DNA of 64,000 nucleotides from PWQG01 sp040882255 (GCA_040882255.1 JBBEBP010000005.1:62001-126000), one strand, 5' to 3'. Counted from the first letter of the stretch, positions 18,395 to 30,274 are shown. A program made the numbers and translations. Notes: a model not told the origin generated them from the letters alone.

Positions 18395-20476
18395 ATGGCT
18401 TCGAACGATTTCATTGTGGAGCTGGGCTGCGCGGAACTGCCCCCCGGCGCCTTGCGAACCCTTTCCGACGCGTTTCTCTCCGGCGTGCGCGATGGCCTGG
18501 ACAAGGCCGGGCTACGCTACAGCGATGCCCGCGCCTATGCCACGCCGCGCCGCCTGGCCGTACAGGTGGACGGACTACAGGAGCGGCAGGCCGATGCCGA
18601 CATCGAGAAGTTCGGTCCGGCCGTGAAAGCCGCCTACGATGCCGACGGCAACCCGACCAAAGCCGCCGAGGGTTTCGCACGCTCCTGTGGCGTGGCCCTG
18701 GACGCGCTGGACCGTGACGAGAAGGACGGGGTCGAGAAGCTGGTCTACCGCAGCACACGCCAGGGCGAGGCGACCACCGACCTGCTGCCGGGCATCGTCG
18801 ACCAGGCGCTGTCGCGCCTGCCCATCCCGCGCAAGATGCGCTGGGGCAGTCGCCGCGAGGAGTTTGTGCGGCCGGTCTACTGGGTGCTGATGTTGTTTGG
18901 TGAAGCCGTGGTCAAGGCCCGCATACTGGGTATCGAGGCGGGCAACCAGACGCGCGGCCACCGCTTCCATCACCCGGACCCCATCACCATCGAACGGCCC
19001 GCCGACTATGCCGGCGCACTGGAAGCAGCGTATGTGCTGGCCGACCCGGAGCGCCGCAAGGCCCGCATCCGCGAACAGGTGGAAGCCGAGGCGGCTCGCC
19101 GGGAGGCACGGGTGGTCATCGAGAACGATCTGCTCAACGAGGTCAGCGCCCTGGTGGAATGGCCGGTGGCACTGACCGGACGCTTTGACGAACACTTCCT
19201 GAAAGTGCCGGCGGAAGCGCTGATCTCCTCACTGAAACAGCACCAGAAGTGCTTCTACCTGCTCGACGCCAACGGCGCGATGCTGCCGTACTTCATCGCG
19301 GTCAGCAATATCGAGAGCCGCGACCCCGCGCAGGTGGTGGCCGGCAACGAGCGGGTGATACGCCCCCGGCTGGCCGACGCGTCGTTCTTCTACGAGATGG
19401 ACAGCAAGCGCACGCTGGAATCGCACCGCAAGCAGCTCAAACAGATCGTGTTCCAGCAACAGCTGGGTACAGTATACGAGAAAAGCGAACGGGTCGCCGC
19501 ACTGGCCGCCAGTATCGCCACGCAGCTGGGCGGCGATGCAGACCGTGCGCAGCGCGCAGCGCAACTGGCCAAATGTGACCTGGTCACCCGGATGGTCTCC
19601 GAGTTCGCCGACCTGCAGGGCATCATGGGCAGCTATTACGCCCGCAACGACGGCGAGCCGGAAGACGTGGCCGCCGCGCTCAACGAGCAATACATGCCAC
19701 GCTTCTCCGGCGACCGTCTGCCGGACACCCTGACCGGTGCCGCGCTGGCCATTGCCGAGAAACTGGACACCATCACCGGGCTGTTCGCCATCGACCAGCC
19801 GCCGACCGGCTCCAAGGACCCCTTCGCGCTGCGCCGCGCCGCGCTGGGTGTGCTGCGCATCATCATCGGCAAGGAGCTGGATCTGGATCTGCGCGTCAGC
19901 ATACGCGCTGCCGTGGACGCCCTGCCGGAAACGGTACTGGAGGCCGGGCGGGAACAGATCGCCGAACGCGTTTTCGATTTCATGCTGGACCGCTTCCGCG
20001 CCTGGTACCAGGCCGAAGGCGTACCCCACAATGTATTCCAATCGGTATTCGAACTGCGGCCCTCGCGGCCGGTGGATTTCGATCGCCGCATCCAGGCCGT
20101 CCGCCGGTTCAGCGAACTGCCGGAGTGCGAGGCCCTGGCGGCTGCCAACAAGCGCGTCGCCAACATCCTGCAGAAGCAGGGCACTGCGGCAACGGGCTCC
20201 ATTCAGGACGGCTTACTGCAGGAGCCGGCCGAACAACAACTGTCGGCCAGCGTAGGGGCCCTGCAGGGCGAAGTGGAGCCGTTGTTTGCCGCCGGCGACT
20301 ACACTGCCGGACTGGAGAAACTGGCCGGTATCCGCGAACCGGTGGACCGCTTCTTCGACGAGGTGCTGGTGATGGCGGATGACGAGGCGCTGCGAGCCAA
20401 TCGCCTGGCCCTGCTGGCCGGGCTGCGGCAACTGTTCCTGCAGGCCGCCGACATCTCCTGTCTGCACCAGGCCTGA
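18395..20476 (+). CDS. glyS: Glycyl-tRNA synthetase beta subunit
   Basis: The beta subunit binds tRNA-Gly. The 693 residues match the normal length, with the N-terminal VELGCAELPPGAL, the ARPL-like region RRLAVQV, EEFVRPVYWVLMLFG, and an HD-like domain followed by a C-terminal anticodon-binding DALR-type region. It forms one operon with glyQ upstream and gmhB 11 bases downstream. Confidence 0.96.
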   Translation: MASNDFIVELGCAELPPGALRTLSDAFLSGVRDGLDKAGLRYSDARAYATPRRLAVQVDGLQERQADADIEKFGPAVKAAYDADGNPTKAAEGFARSCGVALDALDRDEKDGVEKLVYRSTRQGEATTDLLPGIVDQALSRLPIPRKMRWGSRREEFVRPVYWVLMLFGEAVVKARILGIEAGNQTRGHRFHHPDPITIERPADYAGALEAAYVLADPERRKARIREQVEAEAARREARVVIENDLLNEVSALVEWPVALTGRFDEHFLKVPAEALISSLKQHQKCFYLLDANGAMLPYFIAVSNIESRDPAQVVAGNERVIRPRLADASFFYEMDSKRTLESHRKQLKQIVFQQQLGTVYEKSERVAALAASIATQLGGDADRAQRAAQLAKCDLVTRMVSEFADLQGIMGSYYARNDGEPEDVAAALNEQYMPRFSGDRLPDTLTGAALAIAEKLDTITGLFAIDQPPTGSKDPFALRRAALGVLRIIIGKELDLDLRVSIRAAVDALPETVLEAGREQIAERVFDFMLDRFRAWYQAEGVPHNVFQSVFELRPSRPVDFDRRIQAVRRFSELPECEALAAANKRVANILQKQGTAATGSIQDGLLQEPAEQQLSASVGALQGEVEPLFAAGDYTAGLEKLAGIREPVDRFFDEVLVMADDEALRANRLALLAGLRQLFLQAADISCLHQA

Positions 20477-20487
20477 GGGGTTCCGGG

Positions 20488-21048
20488 ATGACCACGCGCC
20501 GACTGCTGGTACTGGATCGCGACGGGGTCATCAACGAGGACCGCGACGATTTCGTCAAGTCGGTGGAAGAGTGGATTCCTGTGCCCGGAGCCATCTCCGC
20601 CATTGCCCGACTCAGCCGTGCCGGGTACACCATCGCCGTGGCCACCAACCAGTCCGGACTCGCCCGGGGTCTGTTCAGCGAGGATGACCTGATGGCCATG
20701 CACCAGTTACTGTTTGATGCAGTAGCGGCGGAAGGCGGAACACTGGACGCCCTGTTCTATTGTCCGCACGGCCCCGACGAGGGCTGCGACTGCCGCAAGC
20801 CGGCTCCCGGTCTTTTGTACCAGATTGAAGAGAATCTCGACATCCCGCTGCGTGGCAGCCCCTTCGTGGGTGACAGCCTGCGTGATCTGGAAGCGGCGGT
20901 GCGGGCCGGTTGTCAGCCGATACTGGTGCGCACGGGCAAGGGTTGGCAAACGGCGGCGCAGGGTATTGATTCACTGCCGGTCGGAACACAGGTCTACGAC
21001 AGCCTGGCCGACTATGCCGACACGCTGTTGGAGGAGGCGCCCCGATGA
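20488..21048 (+). CDS. gmhB: D-glycero-beta-D-manno-heptose 1,7-bisphosphate 7-phosphatase
   Basis: HAD-superfamily phosphatase of the LPS-core heptose pathway. The 186 residues show the nucleophile motif VLDRDGVIN, ATNQSGLARG, and a zinc-binding loop CPHGPDEGCDCRKPAPG that sets GmhB apart from other HAD phosphatases. Motif IV is FVGDSLRDLEAA. It sits between glyS and plsC and overlaps plsC by 4 bases (ATGA). Confidence 0.93.
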   Translation: MTTRRLLVLDRDGVINEDRDDFVKSVEEWIPVPGAISAIARLSRAGYTIAVATNQSGLARGLFSEDDLMAMHQLLFDAVAAEGGTLDALFYCPHGPDEGCDCRKPAPGLLYQIEENLDIPLRGSPFVGDSLRDLEAAVRAGCQPILVRTGKGWQTAAQGIDSLPVGTQVYDSLADYADTLLEEAPR

Positions 21049-21785
21049 TGATGTGGTTACGTTCGCTGCTGTTCTCACTCGGTTATGCGTTGCTGACCCT
21101 GGTGATCTCCGTCATGGTCATGACCGTATTCTGGGCGCTGTCTCCGCGCCGCCGCTTCTACCTGTATGCGCTGTGGTGCCGTATGGTGATTGCCTGGGCC
21201 CGTGTCAGCTGCGGTATCCGGTTCCGCCTGGAAGGGGAGGTACCGGATACCGAACAGACTCCGGTGGTGGTGGTCGCCAATCATCAGAGTACCTGGGAAA
21301 CGATATTCCTGTATTCCCTGCTGGAACCGGTGGTCCCGATCCTGAAAAAGGAACTGCTGGATATTCCGTTCTGGGGCTGGGCACTGCGCCTGCAGAAACC
21401 GATCGCTATCGACCGCAGCAAACCCCGCGAGGCCACCCGATCATTACTGTCACAGGGCCGCGACCGCTTGCGCAGTGGTCTTTCTGTGCTGGTGTTTCCC
21501 GAGGGCACTCGTGCGGCACCTGGCACTATTGGCCGTTTCTCGCGAAGCGGGGCCCAGCTGGCGTCTTCCACGGGCGCGTCAATCGTACCGATCGTTCATA
21601 ACGCGGGTGACTGCTGGCCGCCGGGCGCCTGGGTAAAGAAGCCCGGACTGATCCGGGTCGTCATCGGTAAACCTCTGCACTCGGAAGGTCGCACGTCGCG
21701 AGACCTTTCCGAAGAATGTGATACCTGGTTCGAAACACATCGGGAGAAACTGGGGCTCGTTCGCCAGCCTTCGGGAAAAAGGTAG
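21045..21785 (+). CDS. plsC: 1-acyl-sn-glycerol-3-phosphate acyltransferase
   Basis: Makes phosphatidic acid in the inner membrane. The 246 residues start with a membrane helix (about 8-30). The catalytic block NHQSTWET gives H-x4-E in place of the usual H-x4-D, a form seen in many gammaproteobacterial members. Acceptor and later motifs FPEGTRAAPG and SIVPIVHNAG are present. It is translationally coupled to gmhB. Confidence 0.93.
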   Translation: MMMWLRSLLFSLGYALLTLVISVMVMTVFWALSPRRRFYLYALWCRMVIAWARVSCGIRFRLEGEVPDTEQTPVVVVANHQSTWETIFLYSLLEPVVPILKKELLDIPFWGWALRLQKPIAIDRSKPREATRSLLSQGRDRLRSGLSVLVFPEGTRAAPGTIGRFSRSGAQLASSTGASIVPIVHNAGDCWPPGAWVKKPGLIRVVIGKPLHSEGRTSRDLSEECDTWFETHREKLGLVRQPSGKR

Positions 21786-21846
21786 TCCGGGGAGCTCTAT
21801 TGTGAATCGTAAGCTACAGTCTATTTTCAAAACGGGTAGATTACTG

Positions 21847-21900
21847 ATACTCCTGATCCGGGAAATTCTACTTATAGCCGCTCCAGCTTCCCGGGAGTAT
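21847..21900 (+). promoter_or_regulatory. Hairpin in the leader of the REC-EAL gene
   Basis: ATACTCC..CCGGGAA (21847-21864) pairs with TTCCCGGGAGTAT (21888-21900), with a 5-base bulge. It lies 22 bases before the start codon, in the 137-base gap after plsC. It could be a plsC-side terminator without a T-run or a leader structure. Confidence 0.3.
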
Positions 21901-21922
21901 TACATATGATCGAGGGGCTATA

Positions 21923-23143
21923 ATGAATAACAAGAACGCCATGTATCAACTGATCGTCCTCGATGACGAAACTACCGTCGGGCAGACCATAGCCCATATC
22001 GCCCGCTCGGAGTCCTTTCAAACACGGGTAACCACCAGCGAAGCCAGCTTTTTCACTACACTTGAGGAATGCGCTCCGACTTGCATCATACTGGACCTGA
22101 TCATGCCAGAACATGACGGCATTCAGATCATCAATCGTCTGGCCAATCAGAACTGCGAGGTGAATCTGCTGATTCTCAGCGGCGCCGATCAGCGCGTAAT
22201 CAACACCGTTGTGAACGTCGCCGTTGCACGAGGCCTGAACGTCATCGGTAAACTGCAGAAACCATTCACCGCTGAAGCGCTGCGCCACTACCTGAAATTA
22301 TCCGTGACTCGCCAGGATACGATCAAGCCCCCCAGCAATGATCTACCTTCGCCACAACTTCCTGGTATCAGCCCGGAGATGATCAAACACGCGCTGGAAA
22401 ACAACGAATTCAGCTTGCGTTATCAACCACAGGTCCACTGCGGTAACGGGGAACTTGTCGGATTCGAAGCACTGTCACGGTGGCAGCTTCCCGGGCACGG
22501 ATATATCAGTCCTGACCTGTTCATCCCTGTCATTGAGGACAATGGCCTGATGCCGGTTTTCACCCTCCAGATCACAAGAAATGCCCTGCACTGGTTCAGT
22601 CAGACGATTGACAGGTATCCGGCAGCCGTCGAAAATCTCTCCTTGTCGATAAATGTTTCCGCCAGGAATCTGACTGATCGCCAGTTCGCCACGGACATAC
22701 GAGCACTTTGTACCGAATGCGGCGTTCCACCCGGCAGAGTCATTCTGGAATTGACGGAATCACAGGCACTGAGCGATATTATTCTCTCTTCTGAACTGCT
22801 GGCACAGTTACGCATCCACGGTTTCCGGATATCCATCGACGACTTCGGGTCCGGCCACTCTTCGCTCATCCAGTTGGCTCGCCTGCCTTTCTCGGAAATA
22901 AAGATTGACCGGGCTTTTGTGAGCAATGCCATGGAATCAGAGGAATCCCGGAACATTATCCGGTCCATCATATCGCTGGGAAAATCTCTGGGGCTGAAAT
23001 CGGTTGCAGAAGGGGTCGAGGACAGCGGCACACTCAATTTGTTACGTGATTCAGGCTGTGATTATGCGCAGGGTTACCATATCAATCATCCCCTGGATCC
23101 GGAAGCAGCCGCACAATTAATCGGAGCGGGACTTGTTGACTGA
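21923..23143 (+). CDS. Response regulator with EAL c-di-GMP phosphodiesterase domain
   Basis: Predicted two-component output protein that hydrolyses cyclic di-GMP. The 406 residues have an N-terminal receiver domain (about 5-130) with the phosphorylation-site Asp in IILDLIMPEHDG and a conserved Lys-Pro near LQKPF. An EAL domain (about 150-400) follows. The catalytic set is intact: FEALSRW, SINVSARN, ELTES, IDDFGSGHS, EIKIDR, AEGVED. The arrangement resembles RocR. No histidine kinase is adjacent. The gene and its convergent neighbour look richer in A/T than the flanking genes. Confidence 0.92.
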   Translation: MNNKNAMYQLIVLDDETTVGQTIAHIARSESFQTRVTTSEASFFTTLEECAPTCIILDLIMPEHDGIQIINRLANQNCEVNLLILSGADQRVINTVVNVAVARGLNVIGKLQKPFTAEALRHYLKLSVTRQDTIKPPSNDLPSPQLPGISPEMIKHALENNEFSLRYQPQVHCGNGELVGFEALSRWQLPGHGYISPDLFIPVIEDNGLMPVFTLQITRNALHWFSQTIDRYPAAVENLSLSINVSARNLTDRQFATDIRALCTECGVPPGRVILELTESQALSDIILSSELLAQLRIHGFRISIDDFGSGHSSLIQLARLPFSEIKIDRAFVSNAMESEESRNIIRSIISLGKSLGLKSVAEGVEDSGTLNLLRDSGCDYAQGYHINHPLDPEAAAQLIGAGLVD

Positions 23144-23872
23144 AACGTAATCGGAGAAGTTCATTTCTACACAGTCCGGGCAGATGCCATGACTGAGCTC
23201 CGCTTCAGTATGCGTCATAAGATAGGACTCCAGCCGATGCCAATAGCCGGAATCGTCTCTCACGCCCTTGCAATGTGAGCAGATCGGAATAATTCCACGC
23301 AAGGTTCTGATTTCCTTATTGGCTTCCTGCAACTCCGACACCGTCCGCTCCAGCTGCGCGGTTCGTTGACACACTCGTTGCTCAAGCTCCCCGTAGACCC
23401 GCACGTTCTCCATGGCAACCGCAGCAGTATCCGCCAATGACTGTAGCAAGTGCAGATCCTCTGTGGTGGCTCCACGCGGCTCTGCCCAGTAGGTACCGAT
23501 TGCCGCGATCGGTTCGACTGTTCGAACCGGCACCATTACCAGGCTCCGCACGAAAGTCGGTCGATACACGTCGGCAGGAATGCGCTCGTCGGAGTAAATA
23601 TCTTCTATGACCGCAGACTGGCGATGTTCCATGACCCAACCGCTGATGCAAGCATTCATGGGGAAACGCCGCCCTTTCCATAGCGCCTCGATCGCATCCT
23701 CCTCTGCGTAATAGCACTGATCGCCTTCCCGCAGTATGAACGTGGCCCCATCAGCTCCGGTCAAGTGCCGGGCCTCGTGACGAATGACTTCCATGATGGC
23801 ATCCAGGGAACGGGCCAGGGAAAGTTCCTGAACAACCGCAACCAGCTGTTGCAACTTCTGTTCTGCATTCAT
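23117..23872 (-). CDS. GAF-domain sensor protein with C-terminal Cys-rich motif
   Basis: Soluble signalling protein of 251 residues. It reads as a GAF domain (about 10-165), a coiled-coil-like segment (about 165-205), and a tail with IPICSHCKGVRDD and HGICPDC. The paired CxxC motifs could hold a metal. This tail is often appended to GAF, PAS or receiver domains in proteobacteria, and its role is unknown. ATG 23872 is chosen because AGGAC lies 9 bases upstream. The 3' end overlaps the EAL gene by 27 bases tail to tail, so the two may work on the same pathway; that is inference. Confidence 0.82.
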   Translation of the reverse strand: MNAEQKLQQLVAVVQELSLARSLDAIMEVIRHEARHLTGADGATFILREGDQCYYAEEDAIEALWKGRRFPMNACISGWVMEHRQSAVIEDIYSDERIPADVYRPTFVRSLVMVPVRTVEPIAAIGTYWAEPRGATTEDLHLLQSLADTAAVAMENVRVYGELEQRVCQRTAQLERTVSELQEANKEIRTLRGIIPICSHCKGVRDDSGYWHRLESYLMTHTEAELSHGICPDCVEMNFSDYVSVNKSRSD

Positions 23873-23955
23873 CTTGTAGTCCTTTGGCGTTACCGTGCGG
23901 TACGGTTGCCTCCGGTCAGTAGCACTCACCTGTATCCACCGATAATTAAAATTCT

Positions 23956-26376
<2,421 letters not shown>

Positions 26377-26472
26377 ATTCGCTCCCACTTGCTCTGTCGC
26401 CTTTGTAGCGTTTCAAGGTAACCCCGGCATGGCCAACGGTGTCCAGGACATCGTCAACGGCTCCAGAGGCCC

Positions 26473-27582
26473 TTATAGTGCTTCTATTTTACCATGTTCC
26501 ACGTGGAACTGTCTGATCTGTCCTGCATTGTCTGACTCATCGCCGGCCATCAGCTCTGACAGGTCCCCGGCCTCGATGGCCGTGAAAAACGCCTGCGCTC
26601 CCAGTCCTGTCATGGCTTCCACGACTTTCTGGCGATTGCTTCCATCCAGTTCGGATGCCAAATCGTCCACCAGTAACACCGGGCGGACCACCGGGTTGAT
26701 GGCCTGCAGGCTACGAATCTCCGCCAACTTCATCGCGCAGACCAGCATCTTCTGTTGCCCCCTGGAAAACACCTGCTCGGCCGGTAACCCCCCCACCTTG
26801 ATCAACAGATCAGCACGATGCGGTCCCCGGCGAGTCACACCGTATCGAAGATCTCCCTCGTATGCCAACGACAGGGCTTCATCGTATGTCTGGTCATCGG
26901 ACCAGCCCTGATAGAACTGGTAGCTGACTCCCTCCTGCAAGCTCGGTAGTAATTCTGACGTCGCCGACTCAAGATAGGGTAGCAGTCTACCGAAATACTC
27001 TCGGCGATCCCTGGTAACACGCTCGGTGGCCGATATGAATTGCTGGTCCCAGCTGGCCAGTTGGTACCTATCGGCTTGACGCCCCTTCTTCAAGAGCGCA
27101 TTTCGCTGGCTCAGACAACGTGCCATGGCCTGCCAGGCGGGCAGAAAACCATGTTCCACGTGGAACACTCCCCAATCGAGATAGCGGCGTCGCAGTCGAG
27201 ACCCGCCATGCAAGAGTGAGAAACTGTCCGAATTGAACAGCTGTACGGGCAGGGCTGAGACCAGCAGCTGCCAGTTACGTTGTTTCTCTCCATTGAATTT
27301 GAGGATGCGGTCGCGGGAATCGCGGGACTTCTGTACCCCCGCCGTATCGCCATTTTCGAAGCGGGCAAAGAGGTGAAAGAAGTCAGCATCCGTCTGAATA
27401 AGGGGATCCAGACGGGTGCTTCGGAATGATCGCCCCAGGGACAATATATGAATTGCCTCCAGCAGCGAGGTCTTGCCACTGCCGTTTGCCCCGGTGACAA
27501 GGTTGGTTCGGGATGCCGGCTGGATACTGACCCTGGACAGATTGCGCAGTCCGTCGATGTCCAGCCGGGCAATCGCCGTCAT
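26473..27582 (-). CDS. recF: DNA replication and repair protein RecF
   Basis: SMC-like ATPase that helps load RecA at gaps. The 369 residues show Walker A GANGSGKTS at about 32-40, the signature region SRGQQKML, and Walker B LLVDDLASELD. The coding sequence contains two parS sites, both read in the same frame as FHVEH. One of them is in the extreme C-terminus. Its ATG shares a base with the dnaN stop (TAATG), so translation is probably coupled. Confidence 0.97.
   Translation of the reverse strand: MTAIARLDIDGLRNLSRVSIQPASRTNLVTGANGSGKTSLLEAIHILSLGRSFRSTRLDPLIQTDADFFHLFARFENGDTAGVQKSRDSRDRILKFNGEKQRNWQLLVSALPVQLFNSDSFSLLHGGSRLRRRYLDWGVFHVEHGFLPAWQAMARCLSQRNALLKKGRQADRYQLASWDQQFISATERVTRDRREYFGRLLPYLESATSELLPSLQEGVSYQFYQGWSDDQTYDEALSLAYEGDLRYGVTRRGPHRADLLIKVGGLPAEQVFSRGQQKMLVCAMKLAEIRSLQAINPVVRPVLLVDDLASELDGSNRQKVVEAMTGLGAQAFFTAIEAGDLSELMAGDESDNAGQIRQFHVEHGKIEAL
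26495..26510. promoter_or_regulatory. parS: parS site inside the 3' end of recF
   Basis: TGTTCCACGTGGAACT matches the gammaproteobacterial parS 16-mer (TGTTCCACGTGGAACA) at 15 of 16 positions, with a perfect 14-bp palindromic core. It is a predicted ParB/CTP-clamp loading site; parAB lie 11 kb away at 37.6-39.4 kb. Confidence 0.85.
27152..27167. promoter_or_regulatory. parS: parS site inside the middle of recF
   Basis: TGTTCCACGTGGAACA is a perfect 16-bp palindrome identical to the Pseudomonas-type parS consensus. It lies 657 bases from the other site in recF and about 3 kb from the dnaA-rpmH spacer. Confidence 0.92.
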
Positions 27583-28682
27583 TACAACCGCATCGGCATG
27601 ACGACATAAACGGCATCCGCTTCGGAAACCGCTTCCAGCAGGGCACTGCTGTTTGAATCGGCAAGAGTGATGCGTACCTGTTCACTGTCCAGGGCATTGA
27701 GCACGTCCACCAGATAAGCCACATTGAAACCGATTTCGAGCTGTTCGCCATGGTAATCCACCGGAACCACTTCCTCGGCTTCTTCCTGCTCGGGGTTGGT
27801 GGCCAGTATCCGCAGCTCTTCCTCCTTCAAAGTCAGATGCACGCCCCGGTATTTTTCATTAGAGAGAATCGAAGCGCGATTGAAGGCCTGGCGCAGCACG
27901 TTACGGTCGCCGGTCACCAGTTTATCGCCGCCACGCGGCAGTACGCGCGTGTAATCGGGGAATTTTCCGTCCACCAGTTTCGTGGTGAACATGAATTCAT
28001 CCAGCCGGACCCGCACATGATTCGATCCGAAGGCGACGCTTACGTCACTGGTGCCATCGGACAACAGCCGTCCCAGCTCCATGATCGCCTTGCGGGGCAG
28101 AATCAGCTGCATGCCTTCGCTGATCCCCGTCTCCATGGCTTCGGTTCGCATGGCCAGACGGTGCCCGTCAGTCGCTACCACTCGCAGATGGGAATCGGTG
28201 ACCTCGAAGAGCATACCATTCAGATAATAGCGCACATCCTGCTGGGCCATGGCAAAGGCGGTACTGTCCAGCATCGCCTTGAGTTGATTGCCTTTAAGGT
28301 TGAGCTCAAACGTCCCCGGCTCGTCCTCCGCATTGGGAAAATCCGAGGCGGGCAGGGTGGCCAGGGAGAAGCGGCTGCGACCGGTTTTCAGGGTCAGCTT
28401 GTTCTCCTCCTGGCGAAACTCCAGAATCGCTTCGTCGGACAAGGACTTGCAGATATCCATCAGCTTGCGGGCCGGCACGGTGATTTCACCATCCTGCCCG
28501 GAGTCCACGGCCACCTTTCCCACCAGTTCCACTTCCAGGTCCGTACCGGTAATGGATAGCTCCCCGTCCTTGAGTGTCAGCAGCACATTAGCAAGAACCG
28601 GCAGGGTATGCCGCCTCTCCACCACCCCGGCTGCCAACTGCAGCGGCTTGATGATCGCTTCCCTCGAAATAGAAAATTGCAT
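27582..28682 (-). CDS. dnaN: DNA polymerase III beta subunit (sliding clamp)
   Basis: Ring-shaped processivity clamp. The 366-residue length and three-domain repeat are typical. Recognised elements are the N-terminal FSISREAIIKPLQ, ATDGHRLAMR in the middle domain, and the C-terminal VVMPMRL that forms part of the partner-binding cleft. It follows dnaA by 59 bases and overlaps recF by one base. Confidence 0.98.
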   Translation of the reverse strand: MQFSISREAIIKPLQLAAGVVERRHTLPVLANVLLTLKDGELSITGTDLEVELVGKVAVDSGQDGEITVPARKLMDICKSLSDEAILEFRQEENKLTLKTGRSRFSLATLPASDFPNAEDEPGTFELNLKGNQLKAMLDSTAFAMAQQDVRYYLNGMLFEVTDSHLRVVATDGHRLAMRTEAMETGISEGMQLILPRKAIMELGRLLSDGTSDVSVAFGSNHVRVRLDEFMFTTKLVDGKFPDYTRVLPRGGDKLVTGDRNVLRQAFNRASILSNEKYRGVHLTLKEEELRILATNPEQEEAEEVVPVDYHGEQLEIGFNVAYLVDVLNALDSEQVRITLADSNSSALLEAVSEADAVYVVMPMRL

Positions 28683-28741
28683 AATTCTTGTCCTTCTGGA
28701 TCCCCGTTCTTGTGCACCCGCCTGTTACCGTATGTACCGGA

Positions 28742-30274
28742 TCAGGTAGAAAGCACCCGCATCAGATTGCTGTGGTCCTCTGCCCAGTCCGTGGAGGACG
28801 CGCACAGTTTCTTCATCTGCCGGCAGGCATGAAGTACCGTTGTGTGGTCGCGGCCACCAAAGGCTTCTCCGATTTCAGGGAGACTGTGGTTGGTCAGCTC
28901 CTTGGCCAGACACATTGCCATCTGACGCGGCCTGGCCACGGACCGGTTACGTCTTTTCGACAACATGTCCGACATCTTGATCTTGTAATATTCCGCCACG
29001 GAGCGCTGGATATTGTCTATTGAGACCAGTTTGTCATGCAAGGCGAACAGATCCCGCAACGCTTCCTTCACCAGCTCCAGGTCAATTCTCCGTCCGACGA
29101 AGTTGGAATGGATGATAACCTTTTTCAGTGCGCCTTCCAGCTCCCGTACGTGAGAACGTAGCCGCTGGGCGATGAACATGGCTGCATCACTGGGGAGTTC
29201 TACATTGGACTGGGCCGCCTTGTTGATAAGAATCGCGGCGCGGGTCTCCAGCTCCGGCGGCTCCACCGCCACACTCAACCCCCAACCGAAACGGGACTTG
29301 AGGCGCTCTTCCAAGCCATTGATTTCCTTGTGGTATTTATCACTCGTCAGAATAATCTGCTGGCCACCCTCCAACAGTGCATTGAAGGTATGAAAGAATT
29401 CCTCCTGCGACCGCTCCTTCCCGGCGAAAAACTGGATATCGTCAATCAGTAGCGCATCAACGGAGCGATAATACCTCTTGAACTCGTTGATTGCATTAAG
29501 TTGCAGTGCCGAGACCATGGTTGCCACGAAGGTTTCCGAATGCAGGTAGACCACCTTGGCGCCCGGTTTGCGCGCCAGCAGAAAATTACCTATGGCATGC
29601 ATGAGGTGCGTTTTACCAAGTCCGACCCCACCATAAATGAACAGGGGATTGTAGGCACCGCCGGGATTCTCCGCCACCTGCATGGCCGCCGCCCGGGCCA
29701 ACTGGTTGGATTTTCCCTCAATGAAGTTCTCGAACGTGTTGTCGGGATTGATCGCGCCCTTGTGACGCAGTTTCCCCTCAATCATCATTTCCATGTTCCG
29801 GGAGCTGCGCTGCCCCCCACGGGATCCGCCCCCGGACCGGGACGGGAAGGGGTTATTGTGCAGCGTTTCCTGCCGGGTACTGACCGGCTGTGTCGCGCCA
29901 CCTCCTCTGTACGGGTAGTCCCCCGCAGCGGGGGATCGAGCCGTGTCCGGGTGTATTTCCCTTTCAGCGGACACGCCCCCGCCTGCAGTGCTTACTGACG
30001 GCGCGGGATAGCCGGCAGACGGTCTGGACGAGCGGGCCCCCACCTCGAACACGATATTGACCGCTTCACCCTGGGCCTCCCGGTGGACCAGCTCACGGAT
30101 GCGATGAAGGAATTTTTCCTTGACCCAGTCCATGACAAACCGGTTGGGTGCATACACCGTCAGTTCATCGCCAGAACCTTCGGCCTGCAGGGGCCGGATC
30201 CAGGTATTGAATTGTTGGGAAGGTAGTTCTTCTTTTAGATGATCAACACACCGTTGCCAGTTCACGGTCAGCAC
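28742..30274 (-). CDS. dnaA: Chromosomal replication initiator DnaA
   Basis: Initiator ATPase that binds DnaA boxes and opens the origin. It has domain I (about 1-85, WxxC-type start), a long Gly/Ser/Arg-rich linker domain II (about 86-175), and an AAA+ domain with IYGGVGLGKTH and LLIDDIQFFAGK. C-terminal domain IV has the DNA-binding signature GRDHTTVLH. Start taken as GTG 30274, which lies 8 bases after AGGA. In-frame GTG codons at 30280 and 30265 are alternatives. Confidence 0.97.
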   Translation of the reverse strand: MLTVNWQRCVDHLKEELPSQQFNTWIRPLQAEGSGDELTVYAPNRFVMDWVKEKFLHRIRELVHREAQGEAVNIVFEVGARSSRPSAGYPAPSVSTAGGGVSAEREIHPDTARSPAAGDYPYRGGGATQPVSTRQETLHNNPFPSRSGGGSRGGQRSSRNMEMMIEGKLRHKGAINPDNTFENFIEGKSNQLARAAAMQVAENPGGAYNPLFIYGGVGLGKTHLMHAIGNFLLARKPGAKVVYLHSETFVATMVSALQLNAINEFKRYYRSVDALLIDDIQFFAGKERSQEEFFHTFNALLEGGQQIILTSDKYHKEINGLEERLKSRFGWGLSVAVEPPELETRAAILINKAAQSNVELPSDAAMFIAQRLRSHVRELEGALKKVIIHSNFVGRRIDLELVKEALRDLFALHDKLVSIDNIQRSVAEYYKIKMSDMLSKRRNRSVARPRQMAMCLAKELTNHSLPEIGEAFGGRDHTTVLHACRQMKKLCASSTDWAEDHSNLMRVLST

